Source: JAOPZW01 sp963806015
GTDB lineage: Bacteria; Actinomycetota; Thermoleophilia; Solirubrobacterales; Solirubrobacteraceae
Direction: 5' to 3'
NCBI GenBank assembly: GCA_963806015.1
Contig: CAWDWM010000001.1
Location: forward strand, 62,001-126,000
Length of the DNA: 64,000 bases
Made by a program: the position numbers and the translations under genes. Each line of letters begins with the position of its first letter. Within the stretch, counting starts at the first letter, position 1. This document shows, one piece after another, positions 32,209 through 41,362 of the stretch. The notes under the pieces are model-generated. The model saw only the letters and a program-made list of their open reading frames with translations, was not told the DNA's origin and did not search any database.

Positions 32209-33119
32209 TGCAGGTTCTCGACACCGTCGATCTCGACGCAATTCGCGCGCTGCACGAGCGCGAGGAGTTCTTCTGGCTGGACCTCCACGTACCCAGCGAT
32301 GCCGATCTGGACGCGCTGGGAGCGATGCTGGCGATCCCCGACCTCGCCATCGAGGACACCAAGGAGTTCGGCCAGCGCCCCAAGATCGACGAGTACGTGG
32401 ATCGCGTGCTCATCGTGTTCTACGGAGCGCACGAGACCGAGCTGGTCGAGGTCCACATCCACGTGTCCGGCCGCGAGGTCGTCACCGTCCGCCGCGCCCC
32501 GTGCGCCCACCTCTGGGAGGCGCGAAAGCGCGCGGCGAACACGAAGATCCGCACCGAGCAGGACCTCGTCTACCGCGTCCTCGACGCGCTCGCCGACTCG
32601 CTGCGCATGCTCGGCGACCGCTACGCCGTCGAGGTCGAGCGCCTGGAGGAGATCGCCTTCGTGCGGCCCAAGCCCGTGGACCGCCGGCGCATGAGCGAGG
32701 TGCGCTCCGAGCTCTTCCGCCTGCAGCAGATCGTGGTCCCCCAGCGCGACATGCTGGGCCGCGGCGGCGACCTGCTCGAGAACCTGCCCGGTCTCGAGCG
32801 CGACGTCGCGCGCCACCCCTTCCGCGACGTCCACGACGACCTCGTGGTCACCGCCAACGAGATCGACTACCTGCGCGAACTGCTGTCCGAGACCCTCAAC
32901 GTGCTCATCAACCAGATGGCCGGCCGCCTGACCATCGTCGCGACGGTCTTCCTCCCGCTGACCTTCGCCACCGGCTTCTTCGGGATGAACTTCGGCTGGA
33001 TGGTCGGCCACATCTCCTCGGCCGAGTCGTTCCTGATCCTCGGCGTGGGTGGGATGATCATTCCGCTGATCGTCGCCGCGGTGCTGCTACTGCGCTCCGG
33101 CTACCTCCAGCGCCGGTAG
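32208..33119 (+). CDS. corA: CorA-family divalent cation channel
   Basis: A 303-residue protein. A large cytosolic funnel domain precedes two C-terminal membrane helices; the first ends with the GMN signature (TGFFGMNFGW) and the second is LIVAAVLLLRSGYL. It conducts Mg2+, Co2+ or related ions. The start ATG overlaps a strong hairpin and has no Shine-Dalgarno sequence. Confidence 0.9.
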   Translation: MQVLDTVDLDAIRALHEREEFFWLDLHVPSDADLDALGAMLAIPDLAIEDTKEFGQRPKIDEYVDRVLIVFYGAHETELVEVHIHVSGREVVTVRRAPCAHLWEARKRAANTKIRTEQDLVYRVLDALADSLRMLGDRYAVEVERLEEIAFVRPKPVDRRRMSEVRSELFRLQQIVVPQRDMLGRGGDLLENLPGLERDVARHPFRDVHDDLVVTANEIDYLRELLSETLNVLINQMAGRLTIVATVFLPLTFATGFFGMNFGWMVGHISSAESFLILGVGGMIIPLIVAAVLLLRSGYLQRR

Positions 33120-33188
33120 GGTTCGGACTCCGACTCCGCTGAACGCGGACGTACAGCAAAGCGAGCAGGACTGGGAGCGCAACGCACG

Positions 33189-34439
33189 ATGGCAGTTGAT
33201 CTCACGCAGGTCGCGAACATGGACGCCCAGCCGGGCGAGCTGCCGGCCACCATGGCCGCGTGGGTCATCCGGCAGGAGCGCGAGGGCGAGCCCGTGGACG
33301 CCTTCAAGGTCGAGGAGATCGAGGTCCCCGAGCCGGGCGCCTTCGAGGTCATCGTGCGCGTCATGGCGGCGGGGGTCAACTTCAACAACGTGTGGGCCGC
33401 GCTCGGCAAGCCCGTCTCGGTCTTCCGCTACCACCCCGACGAGGACCACCACATCGGCGGCTCGGACGCCTCCGGCATCGTCTGGAAGGTGGGTCCCGGG
33501 GTCACGCGCTGGCAGCCCGGCGACGAGGTCGTCGTGCACTGCAACCAGGCCTCCTACGAGGATCCGGAGGTCCACGGCCTCGATCCCCTGGCTGCTCCGT
33601 CGCAGCAGATCTGGGGCTATGAGACGAGCTGGGGCTCGTTCGCGCAGTTCACCAAGGTCCAGGCCCAGCAACTGCTGCCCAAGCCCGCGCACCTCGCGTG
33701 GGAGGAGGCGGCCTCCTACGGGCTGACGTACTTCACCGCCTACCGGATGCTCATGGATCGCGCGGCGCTGCAGGCGGGCCACCGCGTGCTCATCTGGGGC
33801 GCCGCCGGCGGCCTCGGCGTCTTCGCCACGCAGCTGTGCGCCGCCGCCGGCGCCGACTGCGTCGGCGTCGTCTCCTCGGCCCAGAAGGGCGCGCTCGTCG
33901 AGCAGCTCGGCGCCAAGGGCTTCATCGACCGCAACGAGTTCGCCGGCATGATGCGCCGCGGCGGCGAGACGCCCGAGGAGGAGAAGGCGCGCTTCGCCGT
34001 CTCGCGGGACTTCGGCAAGCGCGTCAAGGAGATCCTCGGCGCCGCGCCCGACATCGTCTTCGAGCACGTCGGCAAGGCGACCTTCCCGACCTCCGTGTTC
34101 GTCGTCAAGCCGTTCGGCAAGGTCGTCATCTGCGGCGCCACCTCCGGCTACGACCTCGACTTCGACGTGCGCTACCTGTGGATGCGCCAGAAGCAGATCA
34201 TCGGCTCGCACTTCGCCAACGCCTGGCAGTGCAACCTCGCCAATCGCCTCATCGAGGAGAGCAAGGTCCGGCCCGTGCTGTGGCGTACGATGGGCTTTGA
34301 CCAGGTCGCGGAGGCCCACCAGCTCATGCACGAGAACAAGCACCTCGGGAAGATCGCCATCCTCGTCGGCGCCACCGAAGAGGGCCAGGGCCGCACGGCC
34401 GACGGCCCCGGCGCCATCCGCGCGGAGGTCGGCGCCTGA
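33189..34439 (+). CDS. ccr: Crotonyl-CoA carboxylase/reductase
   Basis: A 416-residue medium-chain dehydrogenase/reductase that reduces and carboxylates crotonyl-CoA to ethylmalonyl-CoA with NADPH and CO2. Family blocks are AAGVNFNNVWAALGKPVS, HIGGSDASGIVW, the Rossmann loop IWGAAGGLG, FEHVGKATFP and IIGSHFANAWQ. It is slightly shorter than typical (about 430-450) at the N-terminus. With ecm and meaB 4 kb away it points to an ethylmalonyl-CoA pathway or extender-unit supply. The stop overlaps the next start (TGATG). Confidence 0.88.
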   Translation: MAVDLTQVANMDAQPGELPATMAAWVIRQEREGEPVDAFKVEEIEVPEPGAFEVIVRVMAAGVNFNNVWAALGKPVSVFRYHPDEDHHIGGSDASGIVWKVGPGVTRWQPGDEVVVHCNQASYEDPEVHGLDPLAAPSQQIWGYETSWGSFAQFTKVQAQQLLPKPAHLAWEEAASYGLTYFTAYRMLMDRAALQAGHRVLIWGAAGGLGVFATQLCAAAGADCVGVVSSAQKGALVEQLGAKGFIDRNEFAGMMRRGGETPEEEKARFAVSRDFGKRVKEILGAAPDIVFEHVGKATFPTSVFVVKPFGKVVICGATSGYDLDFDVRYLWMRQKQIIGSHFANAWQCNLANRLIEESKVRPVLWRTMGFDQVAEAHQLMHENKHLGKIAILVGATEEGQGRTADGPGAIRAEVGA

Positions 34440-34795
34440 TGGCCGGCGTCGTCCACATCCCGTGGTACGCGACCGGCTTCCGCCACAACAAGCTCGCGGA
34501 CGGGCTGGCCGGCATCGCCCCCGTCGCCGTGCGCTATGGCGCGCGCTCCTACCAGGTCCATCGCTTCCGCGACGACCTCTACAAGTTCCTGCAGATCGCC
34601 GAGTTCGAGAGCAAGCGCGACTTCGACCGCTACTGGCACGGCCCCGAGTTCACCGACTTCCGCGTGCTCGGCTCGAGCTGGTACCAGGTGCCGGTCCTCT
34701 ACAGCTGGGCCGACCTCGTGACGGCGGGCACGCTCGAGCCCGAGGGGTCGGACCAGGTGGCCAGCGGCGTGGCCGGCGTCCAGCCGGCGGAGTAA
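34439..34795 (+). CDS. Conserved hypothetical protein coupled to ccr
   Basis: A 118-residue protein, MAGVVHIPWYATGFRHNK at the start. The pattern (FLQIAEFESKRDFDRYWHG, WYQVPVLYSW) suggests a ferredoxin-like alpha/beta-barrel fold like that of antibiotic-monooxygenase or EthD-type proteins. Its start overlaps the ccr stop by 1 nt, so it is made with Ccr; a role beside that enzyme is inferred only from this. No family is firmly recognised. Confidence 0.65.
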   Translation: MAGVVHIPWYATGFRHNKLADGLAGIAPVAVRYGARSYQVHRFRDDLYKFLQIAEFESKRDFDRYWHGPEFTDFRVLGSSWYQVPVLYSWADLVTAGTLEPEGSDQVASGVAGVQPAE

Positions 34796-34800
34796 GCGCC

Positions 34801-35583
34801 TCAGGCGATCCGCGACTTGCGCTCGGGCGAGCGCTCGATGTCCATCCGCATGCGGGCCAGCGACTGGCGGATGAGCCGTGAGACCTGCATCTGACTGACC
34901 CCGATGCGCTGGGCGATCTCGGTCTGGGTCAGGTCGTGCTCGAAGCGCAGGCGCAGGACCTCCTGGTCGCGCTGGGAGAGCACGTCGAAGGCGCCGTCGA
35001 GCAGCGCGCGCATCTCGGCGCGCTCGATCTCGGGATCGACGGAGCCCAGCGAGTCGGCCAGCGTGACGTCCTCGCCGGTCGGCTCGTCGAGCGAGCGCGT
35101 GCGCCGCGCGCTGACGCTCTGGATGGTGGCCAGGACCTCCTCGAAGGGGGCCTCGACGGCGGTGGCGATCTCCTGGACGGTGGGCGAGCGGCCGAGCTCG
35201 TGGGTGAGCTTGTCGCGTGCCTTGGCGACGCGCAGCTGGAGCTCCTGCAGGCCGCGCGGGACGCGCATGGCCCAGGTCTTGTCGCGGAAGTGGCGCTTGA
35301 TCTCGCCCAGCACCGTGGGCGTCGCGTAGGAGGAGAAGCGCACCTCGCGCGTGAGATCGAAGCCGTCGATCGCCTTCATGATCCCGATGCAGGCGACCTG
35401 CACGAGGTCGTCCAGCGGCTCGCCGCGGTTGGCGTAGCGCCCGGCAAGGGCGCGGGCGAGTGGCAGCATCTCCTCCGCCAGCTGATCACGCGCCCGGGTG
35501 TCACCGTGCTCGTGAATGCGCCGCAGCAGCTCTTGTTCTCGCAGAGCGCGCGCGGCGGTGGTGATGGCCTCCCCTTGGTCCAT
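34801..35583 (-). CDS. RNA polymerase sigma factor, SigB/SigF type
   Basis: A 260-residue group 3 sigma-70 factor. Region 2 has LARALAGRYANRGEPLDDLVQ and GFDLTREVRFSSYATPTVLG, region 3 includes TWAMRVPRGLQELQ, and region 4.2 is LTQTEIAQRIGVSQMQVSRL. This architecture is that of general-stress sigma factors. No anti-sigma gene is adjacent. It probably directs a stress or stationary-phase regulon. Confidence 0.9.
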   Translation of the reverse strand: MDQGEAITTAARALREQELLRRIHEHGDTRARDQLAEEMLPLARALAGRYANRGEPLDDLVQVACIGIMKAIDGFDLTREVRFSSYATPTVLGEIKRHFRDKTWAMRVPRGLQELQLRVAKARDKLTHELGRSPTVQEIATAVEAPFEEVLATIQSVSARRTRSLDEPTGEDVTLADSLGSVDPEIERAEMRALLDGAFDVLSQRDQEVLRLRFEHDLTQTEIAQRIGVSQMQVSRLIRQSLARMRMDIERSPERKSRIA

Positions 35584-35619
35584 ACGATCGCCGGTCAGCG
35601 AGCATACTCGCCACAGGTG

Positions 35620-37272
35620 TCAGGCGAGTTGGCGCACTGCCGTTTGCTCGAGCCTCGGAGGCTCGTCGCCGGCGCCCAGCGCGCTTTCCAGGCGAAAGCG
35701 GCAGCGCCGTCCGTCGAGCTCCAGGGTCGCCACCTGGTTGTCGAACCACGGACCGTCGGCGATCTCCCAGGTCAGCGGCTCGTCCTCCACGCCGGCCGCG
35801 CGGGCCAGGGTGTGCCCGACGCGCGCGGCGCCGCGCGTCATCGCCAGCTTGATCGCGCGGCGCTCGTTGGCGTCCAGCGGGTTGCGCAGCGGCGAGCACA
35901 CCGCCTGGTAGACCGACGCCTGCCAGGCGGCGGATTCGCCGGTGGGCCGCGCGTCGGCGATATAGGCGTGATGGACGTCGCCGGAGAGCAGGATCACGGT
36001 GCCCGGGGCGCTGCCGTGGCGCCCGGAGGCGATGTCGTCGAGCAGGCGCTCGAGCGCGCGCAGCGAGTCGCCGAACGCGGCCCAGTGCTCGAGGTCGGCG
36101 CCCTGGCGCAGGCGCTCGGCCGCCCGCGAGGCCATGCGGCCCCAGGCGCCGTCGCTCACCGCCTCGTTCCAGGCCTCCAGGAAGTGCATCCCGCGTCCGA
36201 GGAAGGCCGGCAGCGAGGTGCCCAGCAGCAGGTGGTCGAAGTCGCCGCGCGTCCACTGCACGATGCAGTCCCACTCCTCGGCGTCGACCATCGAGCGGGC
36301 GCCCGGCTCGAGCACGCGGCCCGCGCGCGAGTCCATCACCACCAGGCGCGTGCGCCCGATGTCGCGCTTGTAGCTCCAGCGCGCGCCGGCCACCTCGCGG
36401 TCGGCGCGGAAGGCGAAGTCGCGCACGATCGCGCCCGCGTCGCCGTCGGCGGCGCGCACGGCGCGATAGCAAGGGTCCTCCTCGCGGTCCTGCGGCGAGA
36501 GGTTGCCGAGGTGCTGATAGCACCAGTAGGACATGAAGGCCCCGACGATGCGCTCGTCCCACCAGCCCTGGGCCCGCATCTCCGCCACCCAGTCACGCGA
36601 CGTGTTCCAGTCGTCGATGACGTCGTGGTCGTCGAAGATCATCGCCGAGGGCACCGTTGAGAGCAGCCAGCGCACCGACGGCTCGCACCACGAGTCGCGG
36701 TAGAGCCGGCAGTACTCCTCGTAGTCGGAGATCTGCAGGCCCGGCGGCACCTCGACGTCGCGCCGCGCCCGGATGAACTCCTCGGTGGCGGGCGCGACCT
36801 CGTCGGCGTACACCTGGTCGCCGAGCATGAGCAGCAGGTGCGGCCACTCGTCGGGCTCCTGGCCGGCCATCCGCAGCGCCAGCGCGCGCAGCGCATCGTG
36901 CCCGCGGCCCTCGGGGTCCTCGTCCTTGGTCAGCGTCCACGGCGGCTCGTTGGGGTACGCGCAGCGGCACGATCCGAAGCAGATGCGCAGGCCATGGTCG
37001 TCGCGGACCGTGCGCACGCAGCTCGACGGGCAGTGCCAGTCCGGCGGCGGCCATACGCTCTCGCCGTCGAGCGCGACCTCGTAGGGCGTGGCGCCCTCCT
37101 CGGGCAGACCGGTGATGTGGACGAGTGCGAAGTGATGGCCTTCGACCTCGAACGTGCGCTCGGTGGCGCCCAGGATCTCGACCTCGCACGGCCCGTCGAC
37201 CTCGACCCAGACGGTCGCGTGCCCAGCGCCGACATGGCGCAGCAGCGGACCGACAACCAGGCTGCGAGCCAG
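35620..37272 (-). CDS. PhoD-like alkaline phosphatase/phosphodiesterase with a probable CTG start
   Basis: A 550-residue metallophosphatase. An N-terminal beta-domain (LVVGPLLRHVGAGHATVWVE) precedes the catalytic domain with FGSCR, LMLGDQVYADE, IFDDHDVIDDWN and LLSGDVHHAYIA, the metal ligands of the PhoD superfamily. No signal peptide is seen. Homologues start at the LVxGPLLR strand, yet between the upstream in-frame TAG (37279-37281, the clpS stop) and a GTG at 37017 there is no ATG, GTG or TTG. CTG at 37272 (LARSLVVG) is proposed; a start at 37017 would delete the first domain. Confidence 0.75.
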   Translation of the reverse strand: MARSLVVGPLLRHVGAGHATVWVEVDGPCEVEILGATERTFEVEGHHFALVHITGLPEEGATPYEVALDGESVWPPPDWHCPSSCVRTVRDDHGLRICFGSCRCAYPNEPPWTLTKDEDPEGRGHDALRALALRMAGQEPDEWPHLLLMLGDQVYADEVAPATEEFIRARRDVEVPPGLQISDYEEYCRLYRDSWCEPSVRWLLSTVPSAMIFDDHDVIDDWNTSRDWVAEMRAQGWWDERIVGAFMSYWCYQHLGNLSPQDREEDPCYRAVRAADGDAGAIVRDFAFRADREVAGARWSYKRDIGRTRLVVMDSRAGRVLEPGARSMVDAEEWDCIVQWTRGDFDHLLLGTSLPAFLGRGMHFLEAWNEAVSDGAWGRMASRAAERLRQGADLEHWAAFGDSLRALERLLDDIASGRHGSAPGTVILLSGDVHHAYIADARPTGESAAWQASVYQAVCSPLRNPLDANERRAIKLAMTRGAARVGHTLARAAGVEDEPLTWEIADGPWFDNQVATLELDGRRCRFRLESALGAGDEPPRLEQTAVRQLA

Positions 37273-37278
37273 GTGGCG

Positions 37279-37566
37279 CTATCCCCGCTCGAGCGGGGCC
37301 ATCGTCAGGCCGGCGTCGTTGAGCTGCTCCCAGTACAGCTCCGCGGGCTCCTGGTGGCCACTCCAGACGATCGCCTGTCCGCGGTTGTGGATCTCGTCGG
37401 CGATCGCGTAGCCGCCATCGACCGTGACGCCGGGGACGTAGCGCGCAAGCGTGTGGGCCACGTGATCGAACGTGTTGTGATCGTCGTTGCGGACGATGAC
37501 GCGCCATGCACCGCCCAGACCCGTGCCCGGATCCTGCGTGCGTGGAAGCTCGACGATCTGTCCCAC
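37279..37566 (-). CDS. clpS: ATP-dependent Clp protease adaptor ClpS
   Basis: A 95-residue ClpS: WRVIVRNDDHNTFDHVAHTL contains the NDD substrate-binding region, and YAIADEIHNRGQAIVWSG follows. It delivers N-degron substrates to ClpC/ClpA. The GTG at 37566 lies 8 nt after a TAGATT -10 box (plus coordinates 37575-37580), fitting a leaderless mRNA. The next gene (PhoD-like) follows in the same reading frame after the TAG stop. Confidence 0.85.
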   Translation of the reverse strand: MGQIVELPRTQDPGTGLGGAWRVIVRNDDHNTFDHVAHTLARYVPGVTVDGGYAIADEIHNRGQAIVWSGHQEPAELYWEQLNDAGLTMAPLERG

Positions 37567-37577
37567 GGCCTTTAAAT

Positions 37578-38408
37578 CTACCCGTTCTTCTTCGTCCAGT
37601 AGCGATCGAGCCCCGGCCACAACGTCTCGGGCGGCATCGCCTGCAAAAAGGCCTGCGTCGCCGCGGCATCGGGCGCCCGCTCCATCTCGGCGATCATCGC
37701 CGCGGCGTAGGACTTCGCATCGGTCTCCAGCGCCAGCGCCGCCCACCGGTCGAGGCCCTCGTGCATCGCGGCGATCTGCGCGGCGACGTCGTCGTAGCTG
37801 CCGAAGTGGGTGATGGCCAGGCGGGCGGGATCCCACGCCGCCACGGTGTCGAGCGACGCGTGCCACAGCTCGATGTCGACGTCGGGCGGCGGCGTGGGCG
37901 GGATGATCGGCCCGCCCTCGACGCGTACGCCGCCGACGTCACCCACGAAGGCGGTGCCGGTCGGCTCGTGCAGGTAGGAGACGTGATGCGAGGCGTGGCC
38001 CGGGGTGTACGCGACGCGCCACGGCCCGACCGTCTCGCCGCCGGAGAGCACGCGCAGGTTGCCCTCGGGCACCGCGATGACCTCGCCCCACAGCCGCTTC
38101 ATGTCGTCGCCGTAGAGCCGCGTGGCGCTCGCGGTCAGCCGGCTGGGGTCGATCAGATGGGGCGCGCCGCGCTCGTGGACCCACACCTCGACGTCGGGCC
38201 AGCGGCGCACCAGTGCGCCGGTGGCGCCCGCGTGATCGAAGTGGATGTGCGTCAGCAGGATCCGCTGCGGCGGGGTGTCGACGGCCTCCAGCAGCGTGTG
38301 GTGCGAGGACTCGGGACCGGGGTCGACGATGACGCCGTCGAGCTCGAAGGCGCAGATGACGAGCGGGTTGCCGAGGTGGTGGACGTCGATCTCACGGGGT
38401 GATGACAC
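37578..38408 (-). CDS. Metallo-beta-lactamase-fold hydrolase
   Basis: A 276-residue MBL-fold hydrolase. THIHFDHAG is the zinc-binding HxHxDH motif; further ligands come from TPGHASHH, GDVGG and ITHFG. It resembles glyoxalase II-like thioester hydrolases. The GTG start at 38408 lies 8 nt from a TATGGT -10 box. It is divergent from ethylmalonyl-CoA mutase, and a role in acyl-thioester metabolism is only suggested by that. Confidence 0.82.
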   Translation of the reverse strand: MSSPREIDVHHLGNPLVICAFELDGVIVDPGPESSHHTLLEAVDTPPQRILLTHIHFDHAGATGALVRRWPDVEVWVHERGAPHLIDPSRLTASATRLYGDDMKRLWGEVIAVPEGNLRVLSGGETVGPWRVAYTPGHASHHVSYLHEPTGTAFVGDVGGVRVEGGPIIPPTPPPDVDIELWHASLDTVAAWDPARLAITHFGSYDDVAAQIAAMHEGLDRWAALALETDAKSYAAAMIAEMERAPDAAATQAFLQAMPPETLWPGLDRYWTKKNG

Positions 38409-38416
38409 GACGGCGG

Positions 38417-38432
38417 ACCATACAATCGCGCT
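38417..38432. promoter_or_regulatory. Overlapping divergent -10 boxes (MBL hydrolase and ecm)
   Basis: TACAAT (38421-38426, plus) is 6 nt before the ecm ATG; TATGGT (38422-38417, minus) is 8 nt before the hydrolase GTG. The two -10 boxes share two bases, so the promoters exclude each other. Only 24 bp separate the genes. Confidence 0.55.
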
Positions 38433-40418
38433 ATGGAGCACCGCCTGCCCGAGCGCGATCGCCCCTGGATGATGCGGACGTACTCGGGCCATTCGACCGC
38501 CAAGCAGAGCAACGAGCTGTACCGCTCGAACCTCGCCAAGGGGCAGACGGGGCTGTCGATCGCCTTCGACCTGCCCACGCAGACGGGGTATGACCCCGAC
38601 CACGAGCTGGCGCGCGGCGAGGTCGGCAAGGTCGGCGTCCCGGTGGCCCACAAGGGCGACATGCACGCGCTGCTGGACGGCATCCCGCTGGACTCGATGA
38701 ACACGTCGATGACGATCAACGCGACCGCGGCGTGGCTGCTGGCGCTCTACATCGTCGTCGCCGAGGAGAACGGGCTGGACGCCTCCGCCCTCGAGGGCAC
38801 GACCCAGAACGACATCATCAAGGAGTTCCTCGCGCGCGGCACCTACGCCTTCCCGCCCGAGCCCTCGATGCGCCTGATCGCCGACATGGTGGCCTACACG
38901 GTCGAGCACGTCCCGCGCTGGAACCCGATCAACATCTGCTCCTACCACCTGCAGGAGGCCGGGGCCACGCCGGTGCAGGAGATCGCCTACGCGATGAGCA
39001 ACGCCATCGCGGTGCTCGACGCCGTGCGCGAGCGCGTCGACGAGGAGCTCATGGGCAAGGTCTTCGGGCGCATCTCGTTCTTCGTCAACGCCGGCGTGCG
39101 CTTCGTCGAGGAGCACGCGAAGCTGCGGGCGATGGGCGTGCTGTGGGAGGAGCTCGGCCGCGAGCGCTACGGCGTGCGCGACCCCAAGCACCTGCGCTTC
39201 CGCTACGGCGTGCAGGTCAATTCGCTCGGCCTCACCGAGTCCCAGCCCGAGAACAACGCCCAGCGCATCGTGCTCGAGGCGCTGGCCGCGACGCTCGGGC
39301 GCAACGCGCGGGCCCGCGCGATCCAGCTGCCGGCGTGGAACGAGGCGCTCGGCCTCCCGCGGCCGTGGGACCAGCAGTGGTCGCTGCGCATCCAACAGGT
39401 GCTGGCCTACGAGACCGACCTGCTCGAGTACCCCGACCTCTTCGAGGGCTCGAAGGTCATGGACGGGCTGGTGGCCGAGCTGCTGGAGGGCGCCCGCGCG
39501 GAGATGGCGATCGTCGAGGAGCACGGCGGCGCGGTCAACGCAGTGGACTACATGAAGGCGGCGCTCGTCGACTCCCACAGCGATCGCATCCGCCGGATCG
39601 AGGCGGGCGACCTGGTCATCGTCGGCGTCAACCGCTACACCGAGACCGAGCCCTCGCCGCTGCTGGCCGGGGCCGACGGCGGCATCCTGACCGTCGATCC
39701 GGCGGCCGAGGCGCAGCAGCGCGACGCGGTGGCGCACTGGCGCGCCGAGCGCGATCAGGCGGCGGTCGACGCCGCGCTGGCCACCCTGCGCGAGGTGGCG
39801 GCGGGCGAGGGCAACATCATGGAGGCGACGCTGGCCGCCGCGCGCGCGGGCGCCACCACCGGCGAGTGGACCGACGCCCTGCGCGGAGCCTTCGGCGAGT
39901 TCCGCGCCCCCACCGGGGTGGGCGAGGCCGCCGCCGGACCGGGCGACTCGGCGGCGCTCGAGGAGCTGCGCGAGGAGGTCGACCGCGTGAGCGAGGCGAT
40001 CGGGCGGCGCCTGAAGATCCTCGTCGGCAAGCCCGGCCTCGACGGGCACTCCAATGGGGCCGAGCAGATCGCCGTACGCGCGCGCGACATCGGCATGGAC
40101 GTCGTCTACGAGGGCATCCGCCTGACGCCGACGCAGATCGCTGCCAGCGCGCTGCAGGAGGGCGTCCACGTGGTGGGCCTGTCGATCCTCTCGGGCTCAC
40201 ACCGCGAGCTCATCCCCGCGGTCGTGCAGACGCTGCGCGACCGCGGCGTCGACGCGCCCGTCGTGGTCGGCGGGATCATCCCCGAGGCCGACGTCGAGCC
40301 GCTGCGCGCGGCCGGCGTCGCGGCGGTCTACACGCCCAAGGACTTCGATCTGACGCAGATCATGCGCGACATCGTGGCCCTGGTGGCGGAGCGCCACGGG
40401 GCCGCCTCATCGGCGTGA
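38433..40418 (+). CDS. ecm: Ethylmalonyl-CoA mutase (MeaA type, coenzyme B12-dependent)
   Basis: A 661-residue single-chain acyl-CoA mutase. The N-terminal barrel starts RPWMMRTYSGHSTAKQSN and continues LYRSNLAKGQTGLSIAFD; the C-terminal B12 domain has GKPGLDGHSNGAEQIA (DxHxxG, His as lower cobalt ligand) and LSILSGSH. These blocks match Ecm/MeaA rather than methylmalonyl-CoA mutase, and crotonyl-CoA carboxylase is nearby. It isomerises ethylmalonyl-CoA to methylsuccinyl-CoA. The stop overlaps the meaB start (GTGA). Confidence 0.9.
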   Translation: MEHRLPERDRPWMMRTYSGHSTAKQSNELYRSNLAKGQTGLSIAFDLPTQTGYDPDHELARGEVGKVGVPVAHKGDMHALLDGIPLDSMNTSMTINATAAWLLALYIVVAEENGLDASALEGTTQNDIIKEFLARGTYAFPPEPSMRLIADMVAYTVEHVPRWNPINICSYHLQEAGATPVQEIAYAMSNAIAVLDAVRERVDEELMGKVFGRISFFVNAGVRFVEEHAKLRAMGVLWEELGRERYGVRDPKHLRFRYGVQVNSLGLTESQPENNAQRIVLEALAATLGRNARARAIQLPAWNEALGLPRPWDQQWSLRIQQVLAYETDLLEYPDLFEGSKVMDGLVAELLEGARAEMAIVEEHGGAVNAVDYMKAALVDSHSDRIRRIEAGDLVIVGVNRYTETEPSPLLAGADGGILTVDPAAEAQQRDAVAHWRAERDQAAVDAALATLREVAAGEGNIMEATLAAARAGATTGEWTDALRGAFGEFRAPTGVGEAAAGPGDSAALEELREEVDRVSEAIGRRLKILVGKPGLDGHSNGAEQIAVRARDIGMDVVYEGIRLTPTQIAASALQEGVHVVGLSILSGSHRELIPAVVQTLRDRGVDAPVVVGGIIPEADVEPLRAAGVAAVYTPKDFDLTQIMRDIVALVAERHGAASSA

Positions 40419-41362
40419 CGGGCACCGAGCTCGGCGTGCGGCTGCGCGACGGCGACCTGACCGCGGCGCCCGCGGTGCTCAACCTCGTCGAGACGCGCGA
40501 CGCCCACCAGGAGGTGGCGGCGCTGCTGCGCGAGGTCTCCCCCGCCGCCCTGGGCGGCGAGGCGCGCGCCCACGTCGTCGGGATCACCGGGCCGCCCGGC
40601 GCCGGCAAGTCGACGCTGCTGGGCGAGCTCGTGCGCGCCTGGCGGGCCGCCGGGCGCAGCGTCGCGGTGCTGGCGGTCGACCCCTCCTCGCGGCGCTCGG
40701 GCGGCGCGCTGCTGGGCGATCGCGCGCGGATCCCCTTCGATCCCTCCGACGGCGGCGTGTTCATCCGCTCGACCGCGGCCGCCGGGCGCTTGGGCGGGCT
40801 GGCGCCGGCCACGCGCGCAGCCGCTCACGCCCTGGCCGCCGCCTTCGACGTCGTCGTGGTGGAGACCGTCGGCGTGGGCCAGAGCGAGACCGACGTCGCC
40901 GAGGTGGCCGACACCGTCGCGGTCATCGTCCAGCCCGGCTCGGGCGACGTCCTGCAGTTCCTCAAGGCGGGGATCATGGAGATCCCCGACGTGCTGGTGG
41001 TGACCAAGGCCGACCTCGGCGACGTCGCCCTGCGCGCGCGCCGCGACCTCCACGCGGCCCTGCGCTCGCTCGGCGACCACGACACCGAGGTCGTCGCGCT
41101 GTCCTCGATCGCCCCGGTCACCGGCATCGACGAGCTGGTGGCGGCCATCGACGCCCACCGCGAGCGCCTGGACCTGGCGGCGCGGCGGCTCGCGGCGCGG
41201 CGCGCGAGTGCGCTGGCCGACTTCGCAGCCGAGCACGGCGAGCGCGGCCTGCGCGCTCTCGGTGGCCGCCGGGCCGCGGAGCGCGCCCTGGCCGGCGCCG
41301 ACCCCGGTGCCGACGTGCCGGCCCTCGTCGCCGCCCTCGAAGGCCAGGCGGCGGGCGCGTGA
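40415..41362 (+). CDS. meaB: MeaB/ArgK-type GTPase chaperone of B12 mutases
   Basis: A 315-residue G3E GTPase. Walker A is GITGPPGAGKSTLLGEL, the switch region AVDPSSRRSGGALLGDR, then VVVETVGVGQSE and VVTKADLGD for guanine. It loads and repairs adenosylcobalamin on the mutase encoded directly upstream (4-nt overlap). Normal length. Confidence 0.92.
   Translation: MTGTELGVRLRDGDLTAAPAVLNLVETRDAHQEVAALLREVSPAALGGEARAHVVGITGPPGAGKSTLLGELVRAWRAAGRSVAVLAVDPSSRRSGGALLGDRARIPFDPSDGGVFIRSTAAAGRLGGLAPATRAAAHALAAAFDVVVVETVGVGQSETDVAEVADTVAVIVQPGSGDVLQFLKAGIMEIPDVLVVTKADLGDVALRARRDLHAALRSLGDHDTEVVALSSIAPVTGIDELVAAIDAHRERLDLAARRLAARRASALADFAAEHGERGLRALGGRRAAERALAGADPGADVPALVAALEGQAAGA

Noticed and set aside
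38433..40418. Methylmalonyl-CoA mutase
   Set aside because: The N-terminal sequence and single-chain length fit MeaA/Ecm better, and crotonyl-CoA carboxylase/reductase is close by. Residual uncertainty is noted.
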